A stretch of 64,000 bases of DNA from Nocardioides albus (GCF_014648255.1 NZ_BMQT01000012.1:1-64000), one strand, 5' to 3'; positions 40,706 to 49,400 are shown, counted from the stretch's first letter. The notes: generated by a model not told the origin, from the sequence alone. Translations and numbers: made by a program.

Positions 40706-41877
40706 CGGTCCGCTCCCAGCAGCGCCTCGAGCCGGTCCGATGCCGGTCCGGCGATCACACCGTCATCGGCGGCCACCGAGAAGGCAGTCTCCATCCCGAC
40801 CAGACCGTCGGCTCCGCGACACGGGACGGCGATCTCGGTCAGCACTCGGCGCCCGTCGCGCCGGCGCAGATGCACGACCACGTCCACCCCGGAGGCGAAC
40901 TGGCTGTGCGCTGCCTCCCGGCCGAGACCGGCGGCGAGCGCCAGAGCCTCGACCCGCGCCGGCACGTCCGCGGCGGAGTTGGCGTGCAACGTCCCGCAGC
41001 CGCCCTCGTGCCCGGTGTTCAGCGCAGCGAGCAGATCGACGACCTCGGCACCACGCACCTCCCCCACGACCAGCCGGTCCGGTCGCATCCGGAGGGCTTG
41101 GCGGACCAGGGTGTGGAGCTCGACCGCGCCTGCGGCCTCGATGTTGGCCGGACGCGCTTCCAGACCGACCACATGCGGGTGGTCCGGCCGCAGCTCGGAA
41201 GCATCCTCCACCAGCACCAGCCGCTCCTGAGGCGGCACCAACGACAGCAGCGACGCCAGCAGGGTGGTCTTCCCGCTGCCCGTTCCTCCCGACACCAGGA
41301 ACGCGGAGCGCGCCAGCACGAGCCGCCGTAGGAGATCCGCGATGAAGGGGACGACCATCCCGGAGGACTCCAGCTCGTCGAGCGTGAACGCCCGCGCCGA
41401 CGGCACCCGGAGCGAGATCACCGTGCCTGGCCGTGCCAGCGGGGCGAGCACCGCGTGGAAGCGGCTGCCGTCGCCCAGTCTCAGATCGACATAGGGCGAG
41501 GCGTCGTCCAGACGACGGCCGGCCCCCGCCGCCAGCCGCTGCGCCAGCCGCCGGACCGCATCGTCGTCCGGAAAGGCGACCGGAGCGGGCTCCAGACCGG
41601 AGCCGCGGTCGATGAAGACCTGGTCGGGACCGTTGACGAGGACGTCGGTCACTCCGGGAAGCCGCAGCAGCGGCTCCAGCGGACCTGCCCCGACCACGTC
41701 ACGGCGCAGCATCTCGAAGACGCCGAGCACGGTCGCATCACCGACGATCCTCCCCTCGGCACGGAGCGCTTCCTGGACCCGGTGCGGGGTGAGCCCTCCC
41801 GGCGTACGCGCCAGGTGATCGCGCACCAGGTCGACGACCTGGGGGGCGATGTCGACTGCCCCGAGAGCGCCCATCAT
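40702..41877 (-). CDS. tadA: Pilus assembly ATPase TadA/CpaF
   Basis: The 391-residue secretion ATPase has Walker A VSGGTGSGKTTLLASLLSL (about 189-207), Asp box LVLVEDASELRPDHPHVVGL, His box GHEGGCGTLHANS and Walker B-type RPDRLVVGEVRG. It powers pilus assembly at the membrane. ATG at 41877 overlaps the ssd stop (ATGA); the following Met codon is an alternative one residue later. Confidence 0.9.
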   Translation of the reverse strand: MMGALGAVDIAPQVVDLVRDHLARTPGGLTPHRVQEALRAEGRIVGDATVLGVFEMLRRDVVGAGPLEPLLRLPGVTDVLVNGPDQVFIDRGSGLEPAPVAFPDDDAVRRLAQRLAAGAGRRLDDASPYVDLRLGDGSRFHAVLAPLARPGTVISLRVPSARAFTLDELESSGMVVPFIADLLRRLVLARSAFLVSGGTGSGKTTLLASLLSLVPPQERLVLVEDASELRPDHPHVVGLEARPANIEAAGAVELHTLVRQALRMRPDRLVVGEVRGAEVVDLLAALNTGHEGGCGTLHANSAADVPARVEALALAAGLGREAAHSQFASGVDVVVHLRRRDGRRVLTEIAVPCRGADGLVGMETAFSVAADDGVIAGPASDRLEALLGADR

Positions 41878-42932
41878 GCGGCCATCGCCCCGGCACGAAG
41901 GCGGCATCGGGTCAGCACCTCGGCGGCGGCCCGGGCCAGCGGCGCCCGCTTGGAGCGGATCGGCCCCAACCCCAGGTCGATGGCCTCGGACAATCCGCGC
42001 TGGTCGGACAGCGAGGCGATCACCGGGACCCCGAGCGCTCGCCCGACGGCCTCCGGCTCGGCCGCGCGGCCACGGACGACGATCCGCACCCGGTCCCGCT
42101 CGGGAAGGCGGGAGATCAGGCGCGCAGCGGAGGCCGTGCCGGTGACGTCGGCCCGAACCACGATGAGGACGATGTCGCACCCGGTCAGCAGCGCCTCGAT
42201 GCCCTCGTCCCCCGCCCGTGGCAGGTCGACCACGACGAGGTCGTGGCCTCGACGTGCGGCGGCAAGCACTTCGCGCGCGATCTCGGGTCGCGGTGGAGAC
42301 GTGTCGCCACCCGTGGGCCAGCCCAGCAGGCCGAGCGAACCGATGTGCGGCACCGCCTCGCGCAACGCACGGGCACCCAGTCGACCAGCGGTCTGCCCGA
42401 GATCACTCCAGGTCACCCCGGGGATCTCATCCAGGCCGAGCACCCGGCCGGCACCCGGACCGAGCCGGTCGGCGTCGACCAGCAGGGTCGGTCCACGGTC
42501 GGCTCCGAGGCTGGCCAGAGCCGCGGCGTACGTCGTCGCCCCGGCGCCACCCGAACCGGCCATGATTCCGACGACCATCCCGTCGCCGCCCTCGCCGTCG
42601 CTGACGTCGGCGAGCAGCCCGGCGACCACGGTCTCGGCGGCGGGCAGCTCCAGCATCGTCTCGGCGCCGATCTCGAGCGCGGCCCGGAGCAGCGGCTCAC
42701 CGGTCGCGCCCCATCCCACGACGTACACCCCGTCTCTGCGGGGCGGGCGCAAAGACGCCACTTCCACCAGGAGATCGGCGCCGACGAGAATCAGCGGTGG
42801 TCGTTGCCATCGGCGCAGAGCGCCGACGGCGTCGGTGCACTCCTCGACGGCGACGCCGGAGGCAGCAGCCAGGCGGGCCGCCTCAGCGGCCAGCAGCGAG
42901 TCCGAGGTGATGACGAGAGGTTCCGAGGTCAT
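41874..42932 (-). CDS. ssd: Septum site-determining protein Ssd (TadZ/CpaE-like)
   Basis: The 352-residue protein starts MTSEPLVITSDSLLAAEAAR with a receiver-like N-terminal part, then a MinD/ParA-like ATPase domain: VVGIMAGSGGAGATTYAAAL (deviant Walker A lacking the usual Lys, about 136-155), LLVDADRLGPG and VVVDLPRAGDE. This is the actinobacterial Ssd/TadZ protein, which positions tad machinery and affects septum placement. First gene of the seven-gene tad cluster. Confidence 0.85.
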   Translation of the reverse strand: MTSEPLVITSDSLLAAEAARLAAASGVAVEECTDAVGALRRWQRPPLILVGADLLVEVASLRPPRRDGVYVVGWGATGEPLLRAALEIGAETMLELPAAETVVAGLLADVSDGEGGDGMVVGIMAGSGGAGATTYAAALASLGADRGPTLLVDADRLGPGAGRVLGLDEIPGVTWSDLGQTAGRLGARALREAVPHIGSLGLLGWPTGGDTSPPRPEIAREVLAAARRGHDLVVVDLPRAGDEGIEALLTGCDIVLIVVRADVTGTASAARLISRLPERDRVRIVVRGRAAEPEAVGRALGVPVIASLSDQRGLSEAIDLGLGPIRSKRAPLARAAAEVLTRCRLRAGAMAA

Positions 42933-42983
42933 GACAGCAGGATCCGTCTGGCCGCCGACATTTCCACCCGCATTTCCAGAGCC

Positions 42984-43020
42984 TGTGGATAACCCTGTCC
43001 CGAACCCGCCCTGTGGATGA
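42984..43020 (+). repeat. DnaA-box-like repeat, copy B
   Basis: TGTGGATAA (42984-42992, reverse complement TTATCCACA, a perfect DnaA box) is followed at the same 28-base distance as copy A by TGTGGATGA, and shares CCCGAACCCGCCC. It lies between ssd and the HAD hydrolase gene, so copies A and B flank the tadC-tadB-tadA-ssd block. Confidence 0.55.
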
Positions 43021-43055
43021 CTAACGGCCCACCATCGGGCGTCTACGATGTGCCC

Positions 43056-43850
43056 ATGACACGCATCGCTGCGTTCTTCGACCTCGACAAGACGATCATC
43101 GCGAGGTCGAGCACGCTTGCGTTCTCCAAGCATTTCCAGGCCGGCGGCCTGATCACTCGTGCGGCCATGATCCGATCGGCCTACACACAGTTCGTCTATG
43201 TCGTCGGTGGCGCCGACCACGACCAGATGGAGAAGATGCGCAAGGCGCTCTCCGAGATGGTCACCGGTTGGGACGTGGCCACGGTCAAGGAGATCGTGGC
43301 CGACACCCTCCACAACGTGGTCGACCCGCTCGTCTACGAGGAGGCCGTGCAGCTCATCGAGCAGCATCACGCCCAGGGCCACGACGTCATCATCGTCTCC
43401 GCCTCCGGCACCGAGCTGGTCGAGCCGATCGGCGCGATGCTCGGCGCCGACCACGTCGTCGCCACCCAGATGGAGATCGAGGACGGCCGCTACACCGGCG
43501 AGATCGCGCTCTACGCCTACCGCGAGGAGAAGGCCCGCGCGGTCCAGCAGCTGGCCGAACGCTTCGGCTATGACCTGGAGCAGTCCTACGCCTACTCCGA
43601 CTCGGTCACCGACACACCCATGCTGGAGGAGGTCGGGCACGCGTTCGCCGTCAACCCCGACAAGGACCTTCGCAAGGTCGCCAAGGAGCGCGGCTGGGAC
43701 ATCCTGGTCTTCAACAAGCCCGTCGCACTACGTAGCCGAGTGCTCACCCCGTCGACACCGACCCTGGCCGCGCTGGCCGTCGGCGGTGCCGTGGCGATCG
43801 CCGGCGGCGTCATCTGGGCCGGTACGAAGCGCCGACGCCTCGGCGCCTGA
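43056..43850 (+). CDS. HAD-IB family hydrolase (SerB-like)
   Basis: The 264-residue protein starts MTRIAAFFDLDKTIIARSST with HAD motif I (DLDKT), motif II IIVSASGTELVEP, Lys in the EEKARAV region, motif III SYAYSDSVTDTPML, and a C-terminal membrane helix (LAALAVGGAVAIAGGVIWAG). Phosphatase of the phosphoserine/lysophosphatidate type; membrane anchoring suggests a lipid or envelope substrate. From memory this corresponds to Rv3661, the conserved neighbour of ssd. An upstream ATG at 43017 is unlikely. Confidence 0.85.
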   Translation: MTRIAAFFDLDKTIIARSSTLAFSKHFQAGGLITRAAMIRSAYTQFVYVVGGADHDQMEKMRKALSEMVTGWDVATVKEIVADTLHNVVDPLVYEEAVQLIEQHHAQGHDVIIVSASGTELVEPIGAMLGADHVVATQMEIEDGRYTGEIALYAYREEKARAVQQLAERFGYDLEQSYAYSDSVTDTPMLEEVGHAFAVNPDKDLRKVAKERGWDILVFNKPVALRSRVLTPSTPTLAALAVGGAVAIAGGVIWAGTKRRRLGA

Positions 43851-43960
43851 CCTGCCCGCCGCCCAGGATCGCGTATGGATCTCGCAGGAGCGGAATGATC
43901 CTCCTCATCCCGCGGAATTTCCAGCCTTGAATCTCGCCGCCGATCAGCGTAGAAACGATG

Positions 43961-44146
43961 ACGTAACAAGACGTACACGAGTGCCAAGGCACCCACGCGG
44001 CGATCAACCCATCTGATGGGGTGCTGTAGCCGGGGAGAAATCCCGACGCAGTGACCAGACCTTGCACGCTTGGTAACCAGACGGCCTCGTGTCCGTGGTG
44101 GCATCCGGTGCTCACAACCCACCGGGTGCCACCTTCACTTTTATTC
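43961..44146 (+). ncRNA. Probable Ms1/MTS2823/scr3559-family small RNA (6S-like)
   Basis: The gap between the HAD and Fic-like genes has a sigma-A-type promoter, TTGAAT (43927-43932), 17-base spacer, TAGAAA (43950-43955), and a strong intrinsic terminator: GGCATCCGGTG (44100-44110) pairs with CACCGGGTGCC (44120-44130), followed by a T-rich tail (CACTTTTATT). The predicted transcript is about 185 nt. ACACGAG (43975-43981) pairs with CTCGTGT (44086-44092), closing a rod with hairpins CCCAT-CTG-ATGGG (44008-44020) and CGGG-7-CCCG (44031-44045). Mycobacterial MTS2823/Ms1 lies in the same Rv3661-Rv3662c gap and binds core RNA polymerase; membership here rests on synteny and structure, not sequence search. 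Confidence 0.7.
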
Positions 44147-44872
44147 GGCCGCGTCCAGGCGCAGCGGCGAGGCCTCGGCGCCGGCAGCGTACGCCTCGGC
44201 CGCATAGAGAAGCCACGAGTGTGCCCCCGCCTGGCCGCCTTCACGGAACCCCCGCAGGTTCGACTCGTAGGCCGCGCGCAGCGCCAGGTGGCCGGCCTCG
44301 GGCACGACCAGCGACTTCTCGTCCACGCCGCGCGCGACCAGGACGAGCCGCTCTGCGGCACGCGCGACCAGTCCGTTGTGGGATGCGAACGGCGCCGCCG
44401 TCGCCAGATCGGCGTGCACGAAGGCAGCCACGACCAACGCCGGAGCCGTCGTCGGGGCGAGCAGAAGATCGGAGAGGCGCCGCAACCGCTCGGCCGACGA
44501 CGACGATCGCGGCCGCCCCAGCTCCTCGGCCTCCAGCGACGCCCCCGCCGCCAGCGCGTGCATCCGCGCGAACGCCTGCAACGGCGCCTGCTTCACCACC
44601 GGCACCAGGGAGAGCAGCTCGGTCGAGAGCCGCACCGCGTCCTGCGCGATCGCGTCCCCACCGGAGGCCCGCACCTCAGCCAGCGTCGACCCGGAACCCT
44701 CCAGCACGGCCGAGGCATGCGCACCGCGCAGCAGCGACTCGGCGGTGGTCTCCGGGGACGTACGCCGCAGCCCCCGGTCACGCAGCATCACGTCGATGCC
44801 GTCGCGAGCAGCGGCGAACCCCGAGGCCACACCTTCGAGCGACACCAACCGGGCAAGCGGATCGTCCTTCAC
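44141..44872 (-). CDS. Fic-fold protein with degenerate active site (Rv3662c-like)
   Basis: The 243-residue protein has a Fic-like order: HASAVLEGSGSTLAEV (inhibitory-helix-like region, about 51-66), a helical middle and AFVHADLATAAPFASHNGLV, which aligns with the Fic HPFxxGNGR loop but lacks the His and the GNGR. AMPylation is therefore improbable. From memory the gene matches Rv3662c and streptomycete SCO3559, always beside the tad locus and the small RNA. It ends inside the RNA terminator region on the other strand. Confidence 0.68.
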   Translation of the reverse strand: MKDDPLARLVSLEGVASGFAAARDGIDVMLRDRGLRRTSPETTAESLLRGAHASAVLEGSGSTLAEVRASGGDAIAQDAVRLSTELLSLVPVVKQAPLQAFARMHALAAGASLEAEELGRPRSSSSAERLRRLSDLLLAPTTAPALVVAAFVHADLATAAPFASHNGLVARAAERLVLVARGVDEKSLVVPEAGHLALRAAYESNLRGFREGGQAGAHSWLLYAAEAYAAGAEASPLRLDAAE

Positions 44873-44906
44873 GCGTCAACCTTAAGCGGGGGTTACCCTG
44901 ACCGAG

Positions 44907-45836
44907 ATGACGGACCCAGCCAACCCCGATCCGGCACGCTCCTTCGGAGGCGTGGCGGACAGCTATGACCGTGGGCGCCCGTCCTATCCGACTGATGCGG
45001 TGAAGTGGCTGATCGGCAACGAGCCGCGCTCGATCCTCGAGCTCGGTGCCGGCACCGGCAAGCTCACCGAGGTTCTCGTCGGCCTGGGCCACGACGTCTT
45101 CGCGACCGACCCGGACGATGCGATGCTCGACATTCTGTCCGAGAAGCTCCCGGACGTACGCGCCACCAGCGGCACCGCCGAGCAGATCCCCACCGGCGAC
45201 AGCCTCTACGACGTGGTCGTCGTCGGCCAGGCCTTCCACTGGTTCGACCATGCCAAGGCGCTCGCGGAGATCGCCCGGGTCCTGAAGAGCGAGGGCCGTC
45301 TGGCGATCATCCAGAACGACAGGGACACCCGTATCCCGTGGGTCCGCAGGCTCGGCAACCTCCTGGGTCATCTCGACCACGACGTCGACCACGTCGCGAT
45401 CCTGGACGACTCCGGCCTCTTCTCGGCGGTCGAGTCGAAGACCTTCCGGCACTGGCAGGTCGTCGACCGCCACACGATCCAGGACCTGGCCGTCTCGCGG
45501 TCCAACATCGCCGGGCTCGGGCAGGAAGCCCAGGAACAGAAGCGGCGCGAGGTGCTGGCCTTCTACGACGACTACGGCCGCGGCATGGACGGCATGCAGC
45601 TGCCCTACAACTGCCGCGCGTGGCACGCGCAGGTGCTTCCGCACGCCCAGGTGGTCTCGACGGGCCCCGCCACCGGCGGGCACGAGGTCGTCGAGGTGGA
45701 CGACCGCGAGGCGCGCGACGATGGTGAGACGCCGGCGGTGCCGTTGGCGAAGCGCACCGACACCGCCGTACGCCTCCCCCGGGTCATCACCGACCCGGAC
45801 AACGGCGACGACGACCTGCTCATCGACTTCCGGTGA
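44907..45836 (+). CDS. Class I SAM-dependent methyltransferase
   Basis: The 309-residue protein starts MTDPANPDPARSFGGVADSY and has motif I ILELGAGTGKLTEVLVGLGH (about 39-58), VFATDPDDAMLDILSE and VVVGQAFHWFDHAKALAEIA, typical of UbiE/Tam-like small-molecule methyltransferases. It is divergent from the Fic-like gene. The C-terminal 70 residues are charged and unassigned. Substrate unknown. Tail-to-tail overlap of 17 bases with the next gene. Confidence 0.85.
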   Translation: MTDPANPDPARSFGGVADSYDRGRPSYPTDAVKWLIGNEPRSILELGAGTGKLTEVLVGLGHDVFATDPDDAMLDILSEKLPDVRATSGTAEQIPTGDSLYDVVVVGQAFHWFDHAKALAEIARVLKSEGRLAIIQNDRDTRIPWVRRLGNLLGHLDHDVDHVAILDDSGLFSAVESKTFRHWQVVDRHTIQDLAVSRSNIAGLGQEAQEQKRREVLAFYDDYGRGMDGMQLPYNCRAWHAQVLPHAQVVSTGPATGGHEVVEVDDREARDDGETPAVPLAKRTDTAVRLPRVITDPDNGDDDLLIDFR

Positions 45837-46662
45837 GTGGGTCACGCGGGCGCGTGGTGAGCGCGTCCCGCCTCGGGTCCATCAGGTCGAAGCTCTGCAG
45901 GACCCAGAAGATCGTGAAGCAGACCAGCAGCGAGACCTCGGTCGCGAGCAGCCAGTGGTCCCAACCAGCCAGACCCAGCACTATGCCGCCCGCCAGCAGG
46001 ACCACCATGGCCACGACCAACGCCCAGTAGGTCTTGTCGAGCCGCGTACGCGCCTTGTCGGCCTCCTGCGCGATCTTCCGCACACCCCAGTCGGTGTTGA
46101 GCACGACAGCGAGCGCGAACGGCGTGAAGGTGAAGATCGCCGCGAGCCCGTGCGCCTTGGTCGCGAAGGTCTCCTGGTCGATCAGCAGCCAGCCCACGCC
46201 GACGGCCCATGCCCCGGCGACCGAGACGAGCCCGATCAGCCCCCAGCGAGAGGGCCAGGCACCAGCGGCGGCACGCTTGCGCAGCCCGAAGATCAGCACG
46301 ACCACCCAGCCGATCGCCATCACCGCCAGGTAGCTCCAGGCGTTATTGACGATGGCCGCCTTGTCGATCTCCTGTCCGATCTCCGGCGTCGGCACGATAC
46401 CCACCATCGGCGCCGAGAGCCCGGCGAGGTTGAGCGCGGTGTCCTCCGCGTCGGTATAGCCCCGCAGCACCACCAGGCACACACCCAGCGCGCACAGCAC
46501 GGCAGTGAAGACCGGGCCTGCGGGGGTGTAGTAGTAGGACGAGATGGAGGTCTGCCACTCGCCGCTCGTGATCGTCTCGGCGCCCACCGAGATCGCCAGC
46601 CCGGCGAGCAGACAGCACAGCGCGAAACGGACATAGCGGTACGTCGTCACCTCGGTCGTCAT
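45820..46662 (-). CDS. Seven-helix membrane protein, unknown
   Basis: The 280-residue protein starts MTTEVTTYRYVRFALCCLLA and has about seven membrane segments (including FTAVLCALGVCLVVLRG, AVMAIGWVVVLIFGL, WALVVAMVVLLAGGIVLGL), with a charged loop RKIAQEADKARTRLDKTYW between helices five and six. The C terminus is Arg-rich and cytoplasmic. No transporter signature is recognisable. A family of unassigned actinobacterial membrane proteins looks similar. Confidence 0.72.
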   Translation of the reverse strand: MTTEVTTYRYVRFALCCLLAGLAISVGAETITSGEWQTSISSYYYTPAGPVFTAVLCALGVCLVVLRGYTDAEDTALNLAGLSAPMVGIVPTPEIGQEIDKAAIVNNAWSYLAVMAIGWVVVLIFGLRKRAAAGAWPSRWGLIGLVSVAGAWAVGVGWLLIDQETFATKAHGLAAIFTFTPFALAVVLNTDWGVRKIAQEADKARTRLDKTYWALVVAMVVLLAGGIVLGLAGWDHWLLATEVSLLVCFTIFWVLQSFDLMDPRRDALTTRPRDPLTGSR

Positions 46663-47011
46663 GCTCCCCGAACGTAGCGGGATCCAGCCGCCTCCGCGCC
46701 CCTATTCACCAGCGCGTCCGAGACCCGCGCCAACCGTTCACCGAGCAATCTCGGTGAACATATAGCGTGATGAACGCCACATCCGATAACGTAAATCGAC
46801 CCGGTTCCCGGCCGGTTTCGATAAATTATCCGTCTCTCGCCACAATGCGCGCGTGAAGATGACGATCACGTGAAATCCTTCGCACCTGGACGACGATGTC
46901 TTGGGAAGCGCCGACGGACGCGTTAGCGTCCGGACAGAGCCGCATATCTCTGCCGTAGCCCCACCACCATCACCGCTCGGGCGTTGCCTCCTGCGGAAAA
47001 GTGAGGTCGAC
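46663..47011. other. Intergenic region, relatively AT-rich, two hairpins
   Basis: No convincing gene lies in these 349 bases. GTTCACCGAG (46736-46745) and CTCGGTGAAC (46750-46759) form a perfect 10-bp hairpin with a CAAT loop, and CGGACGC (46915-46921) pairs with GCGTCCG (46926-46932). Between them lies an AT-richer stretch (ATATAGCG, CGATAAATTATCC). It probably contains the glycosyltransferase promoter. Confidence 0.5.
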
Positions 47012-48211
47012 ATGTCCACCGTGACGTTTCTCGAGGACGGCCCCTCCGTCCTCTCCCTGTACGAAGGCTTCTTCGCCGGTGGCGCGCGGATCCTGCACAC
47101 CGCAGTGATCCGCTCGCTCGACGCCACCACGTCCCAGCGGCACAGCGTCCTGAGCCTGAGCGACCGGGTGCAGCGCGAGTTCACCGCCCAACGGATCTCC
47201 TCGGACAACTCCTACCGACGCCTGACCTCGGCCGGCGTGCCGGTCAGGGCCTTGAGACGTACGCCGACGGGCCCGATCACCACCAGCCAGCTCAAGCGCG
47301 TGGCGCAGTCGGTGGCACGGGCGGACGTGGTGCTCTCCCTCAAGGAGCAGCCGCTCACCGTGCTGGGCAAGGTCGGCACCTCCGGCACCCCGCTGATCAC
47401 GGCATTGCACCGCTCGGACCCGGAGCACCAGGGGGCCGGCGTACAGGAGCTCACCGACCTCGACCGGGCCGGACTGCTCACCGCGGCGGTGTGCTGCGCA
47501 GAGTCGACCCAGCTGGCCTACCACCAGGCGACCGGGATCCCGCTGGAACGGCTGCCGGTCTTTCCCAACGGGGTCGATCTCGACAGATTCCGCACCGACG
47601 CGGAGCTGCGGACCGGCAGGCGGGCCGAGCTCGGCGTGCAGGGCGACGCACCCGTGGTGATGATCGCGGCGCGCTTCGACGAGATGAAGAACATCCCGCT
47701 CTTCGTCCGCGCCGCGCGTCGGTTCGTCCGGGAGCACCCCGACGCCCACCTGGTCATGTGCGGTGCCGGGATGACCGCGGAGAACCCGGCTTTCGCTCAG
47801 CTCATCACCGAGGAGCTCGGCGCGTGGCCGGCGCTGGAGACCAACCTGCACGCTCTCGGGATCCAGAGCCAGATGGCGCCGCTCTACAACGCCGCCGATC
47901 TGATCACGCTCACCTCGGCGTTCGGCGAGGCCGCGCCGCTCTGCCTGCTCGAGGGCATGGCCTGCGGAGCGGTACCGGTGACCACCCCCGTCGGCGACGC
48001 ACCGGCCATGGTCGGCGATCCTCGTCTGGTCGCGAGCTTCGACCCGGTCGACATGGCCGAGTCCTGGGAGGCCGCCTTCGCCCAGCGCGAGGAGCACTTC
48101 GAGCGCATCTTCCGCAACCGGCAGCGCCTCTCCGAGCAGCGGCTATTCGACGCGTACGCCCGGATCATCAAGGAGTCCGCGGACTCGGCACTCATCCCGG
48201 TCGCGGTCTGA
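47012..48211 (+). CDS. GT4-family glycosyltransferase
   Basis: The 399-residue protein starts MSTVTFLEDGPSVLSLYEGF and has a GT-B fold: N-terminal acceptor half with EGFFAGGARILHTAVIRS, and C-terminal donor half with VFPNGVDLDRF (about 186-196), APVVMIAARFDEMKNIPLFV and EAAPLCLLEGMACGAVPVTT, the EX7E motif of retaining GT4 enzymes. Nucleotide sugar and acceptor unknown; no other surface polysaccharide genes are adjacent. ATG at 47012 follows a GTGAGGT site. Confidence 0.88.
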   Translation: MSTVTFLEDGPSVLSLYEGFFAGGARILHTAVIRSLDATTSQRHSVLSLSDRVQREFTAQRISSDNSYRRLTSAGVPVRALRRTPTGPITTSQLKRVAQSVARADVVLSLKEQPLTVLGKVGTSGTPLITALHRSDPEHQGAGVQELTDLDRAGLLTAAVCCAESTQLAYHQATGIPLERLPVFPNGVDLDRFRTDAELRTGRRAELGVQGDAPVVMIAARFDEMKNIPLFVRAARRFVREHPDAHLVMCGAGMTAENPAFAQLITEELGAWPALETNLHALGIQSQMAPLYNAADLITLTSAFGEAAPLCLLEGMACGAVPVTTPVGDAPAMVGDPRLVASFDPVDMAESWEAAFAQREEHFERIFRNRQRLSEQRLFDAYARIIKESADSALIPVAV

Positions 48212-48253
48212 CGCCGCCGTCGTCGGTTGAGCCCGGTGAGCGCCAGCAAGCCG

Positions 48254-48309
48254 GTGTCGAAACCAACACGGTCCCCTGGAGCGCGACTGAACTGTGTTGG
48301 TCTCGACAC
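48254..48309. terminator. Inverted repeat between convergent genes
   Basis: GTGTCGAAACCAACAC (48254-48269) and GTGTTGGTCTCGACAC (48294-48309) are 16-bp arms with one mismatch. They lie between the converging glycosyltransferase and protease genes, so a bidirectional terminator is the likeliest role. The related GTCTCGACACGCCTC tail resembles dispersed repeats common in nocardioides genomes. Confidence 0.5.
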
Positions 48310-48367
48310 GCCTCCGCCTAGCGGCTCCGGCGGCTCGACCAGCGGAGGGCTCGACCGACGGAGCGGC

Positions 48368-49240
48368 TCAGTAGAGGCTGACGTCGTAAGCCTTGACGGC
48401 CTCGCGGACCGGCTGGAAGAAGGTGGTGCCGCCGGAGGAGCAGTCGCCGGTGCCGCCCGAGGTGATCCCGAGAGCGGTCGAGCCGGCGTAGAGGGGGCCG
48501 CCGGAGTCGCCGGACTCGGCACAGACATCGGCCTGGATCATGCCGCGGACGGTGCCTGACCCGCGGTAGCGGACCGAGACGTTCAGCGCCTCGACCCGGC
48601 CGGAGCGTACGCCGGTGGACGACCCTTCCCGGGTGACGCGCTGGCCGACCCGAGCATCACCGATGGTGTAGCCACCGGGGTGGCTGAGCGTGGTGTTGTC
48701 GTAACGCACCAGGGCGTAGTCGTTGCCCGGGAAGCTCGACTTGGCGGTCGGCCCGATCCGGGTGGTCTCGCGGGAGTTGGTGTACCACGTCCCCACCTCC
48801 TCGGCGCAGTGGCCGGCGGTGAGCAGGTAGTAGCTGCCTCCGCTGCGTACGTTGAAGCCCAGCGAGCATCGGAAGCCGCCGCCGTAGATGGCATCTCCGG
48901 CGCTGACCAACGGCTTGAACTCGCCCTTGGTGCGCTTGACCGTGATCGCGTCGGTATCCACGCCGGCAGTTCTGGTCAGTCTGCTCAGCGCAGCCGCGGG
49001 GACCGTGGAGTCCGCGGTGATCACCACCTTGCCGGTGTCCTCGTCGGTGTACCACGCGATCCCGGACAGGGCTGACCTGTTGACCGCGGAGTCGACGGCG
49101 GAGTGGACAGCCGCGAGCGTCTTCGCGCTGAGCTTCTCCTCCGGAGGTGCGGCGACTGCCGGTGAGGCCGCGGCGGTGGCCGCCAGCCCTAGTCCGACCG
49201 CTGCCGCCAGCAGACGGTTGCGTGACCTGGTGAACCTCAT
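48368..49240 (-). CDS. Secreted S1 family serine protease (streptogrisin/alpha-lytic type), copy 1
   Basis: The 290-residue preproprotein has a signal peptide (LLAAAVGLGLAATAAASPAV), a propeptide to about residue 108, and a mature chymotrypsin-like domain of about 180 residues. Catalytic triad: His in LTAGHCAEE, Asp in GNDYALVRY, Ser in AESGDSGGPLY. Conserved cysteines FRCSLGF and AGHC support a disulphide. Paralogue of the upstream protease; 160 bases separate the genes. Each has its own likely start signal. Confidence 0.9.
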   Translation of the reverse strand: MRFTRSRNRLLAAAVGLGLAATAAASPAVAAPPEEKLSAKTLAAVHSAVDSAVNRSALSGIAWYTDEDTGKVVITADSTVPAAALSRLTRTAGVDTDAITVKRTKGEFKPLVSAGDAIYGGGFRCSLGFNVRSGGSYYLLTAGHCAEEVGTWYTNSRETTRIGPTAKSSFPGNDYALVRYDNTTLSHPGGYTIGDARVGQRVTREGSSTGVRSGRVEALNVSVRYRGSGTVRGMIQADVCAESGDSGGPLYAGSTALGITSGGTGDCSSGGTTFFQPVREAVKAYDVSLY

Positions 49241-49400
49241 GCGTTCCTCCTACGTGCCCGAACACGATCACAGTGAGTATGTCGTTGTCGGCACCTCCTC
49301 GCCAGTGCTCGACGCAAACTTTCTCGACCACAACGAAACGACGTACGCCGCGGGGCGGAGTGGTTCAGACCACCCCGCCCCGCGGCGTACCTGTGCTCGA

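Noticed and set aside
43851..44140. Riboswitch before the Fic-like gene
   Set aside because: Transcription runs toward the end of the Fic-like gene, and no known riboswitch consensus fits; the promoter-terminator pair argues for a stand-alone RNA.
46738..47208. Long minus-strand ORF overlapping the glycosyltransferase leader
   Set aside because: Composition is Arg/Ser-rich in the manner of a shadow frame, it overlaps a strong plus-strand gene, and it has no ribosome site.
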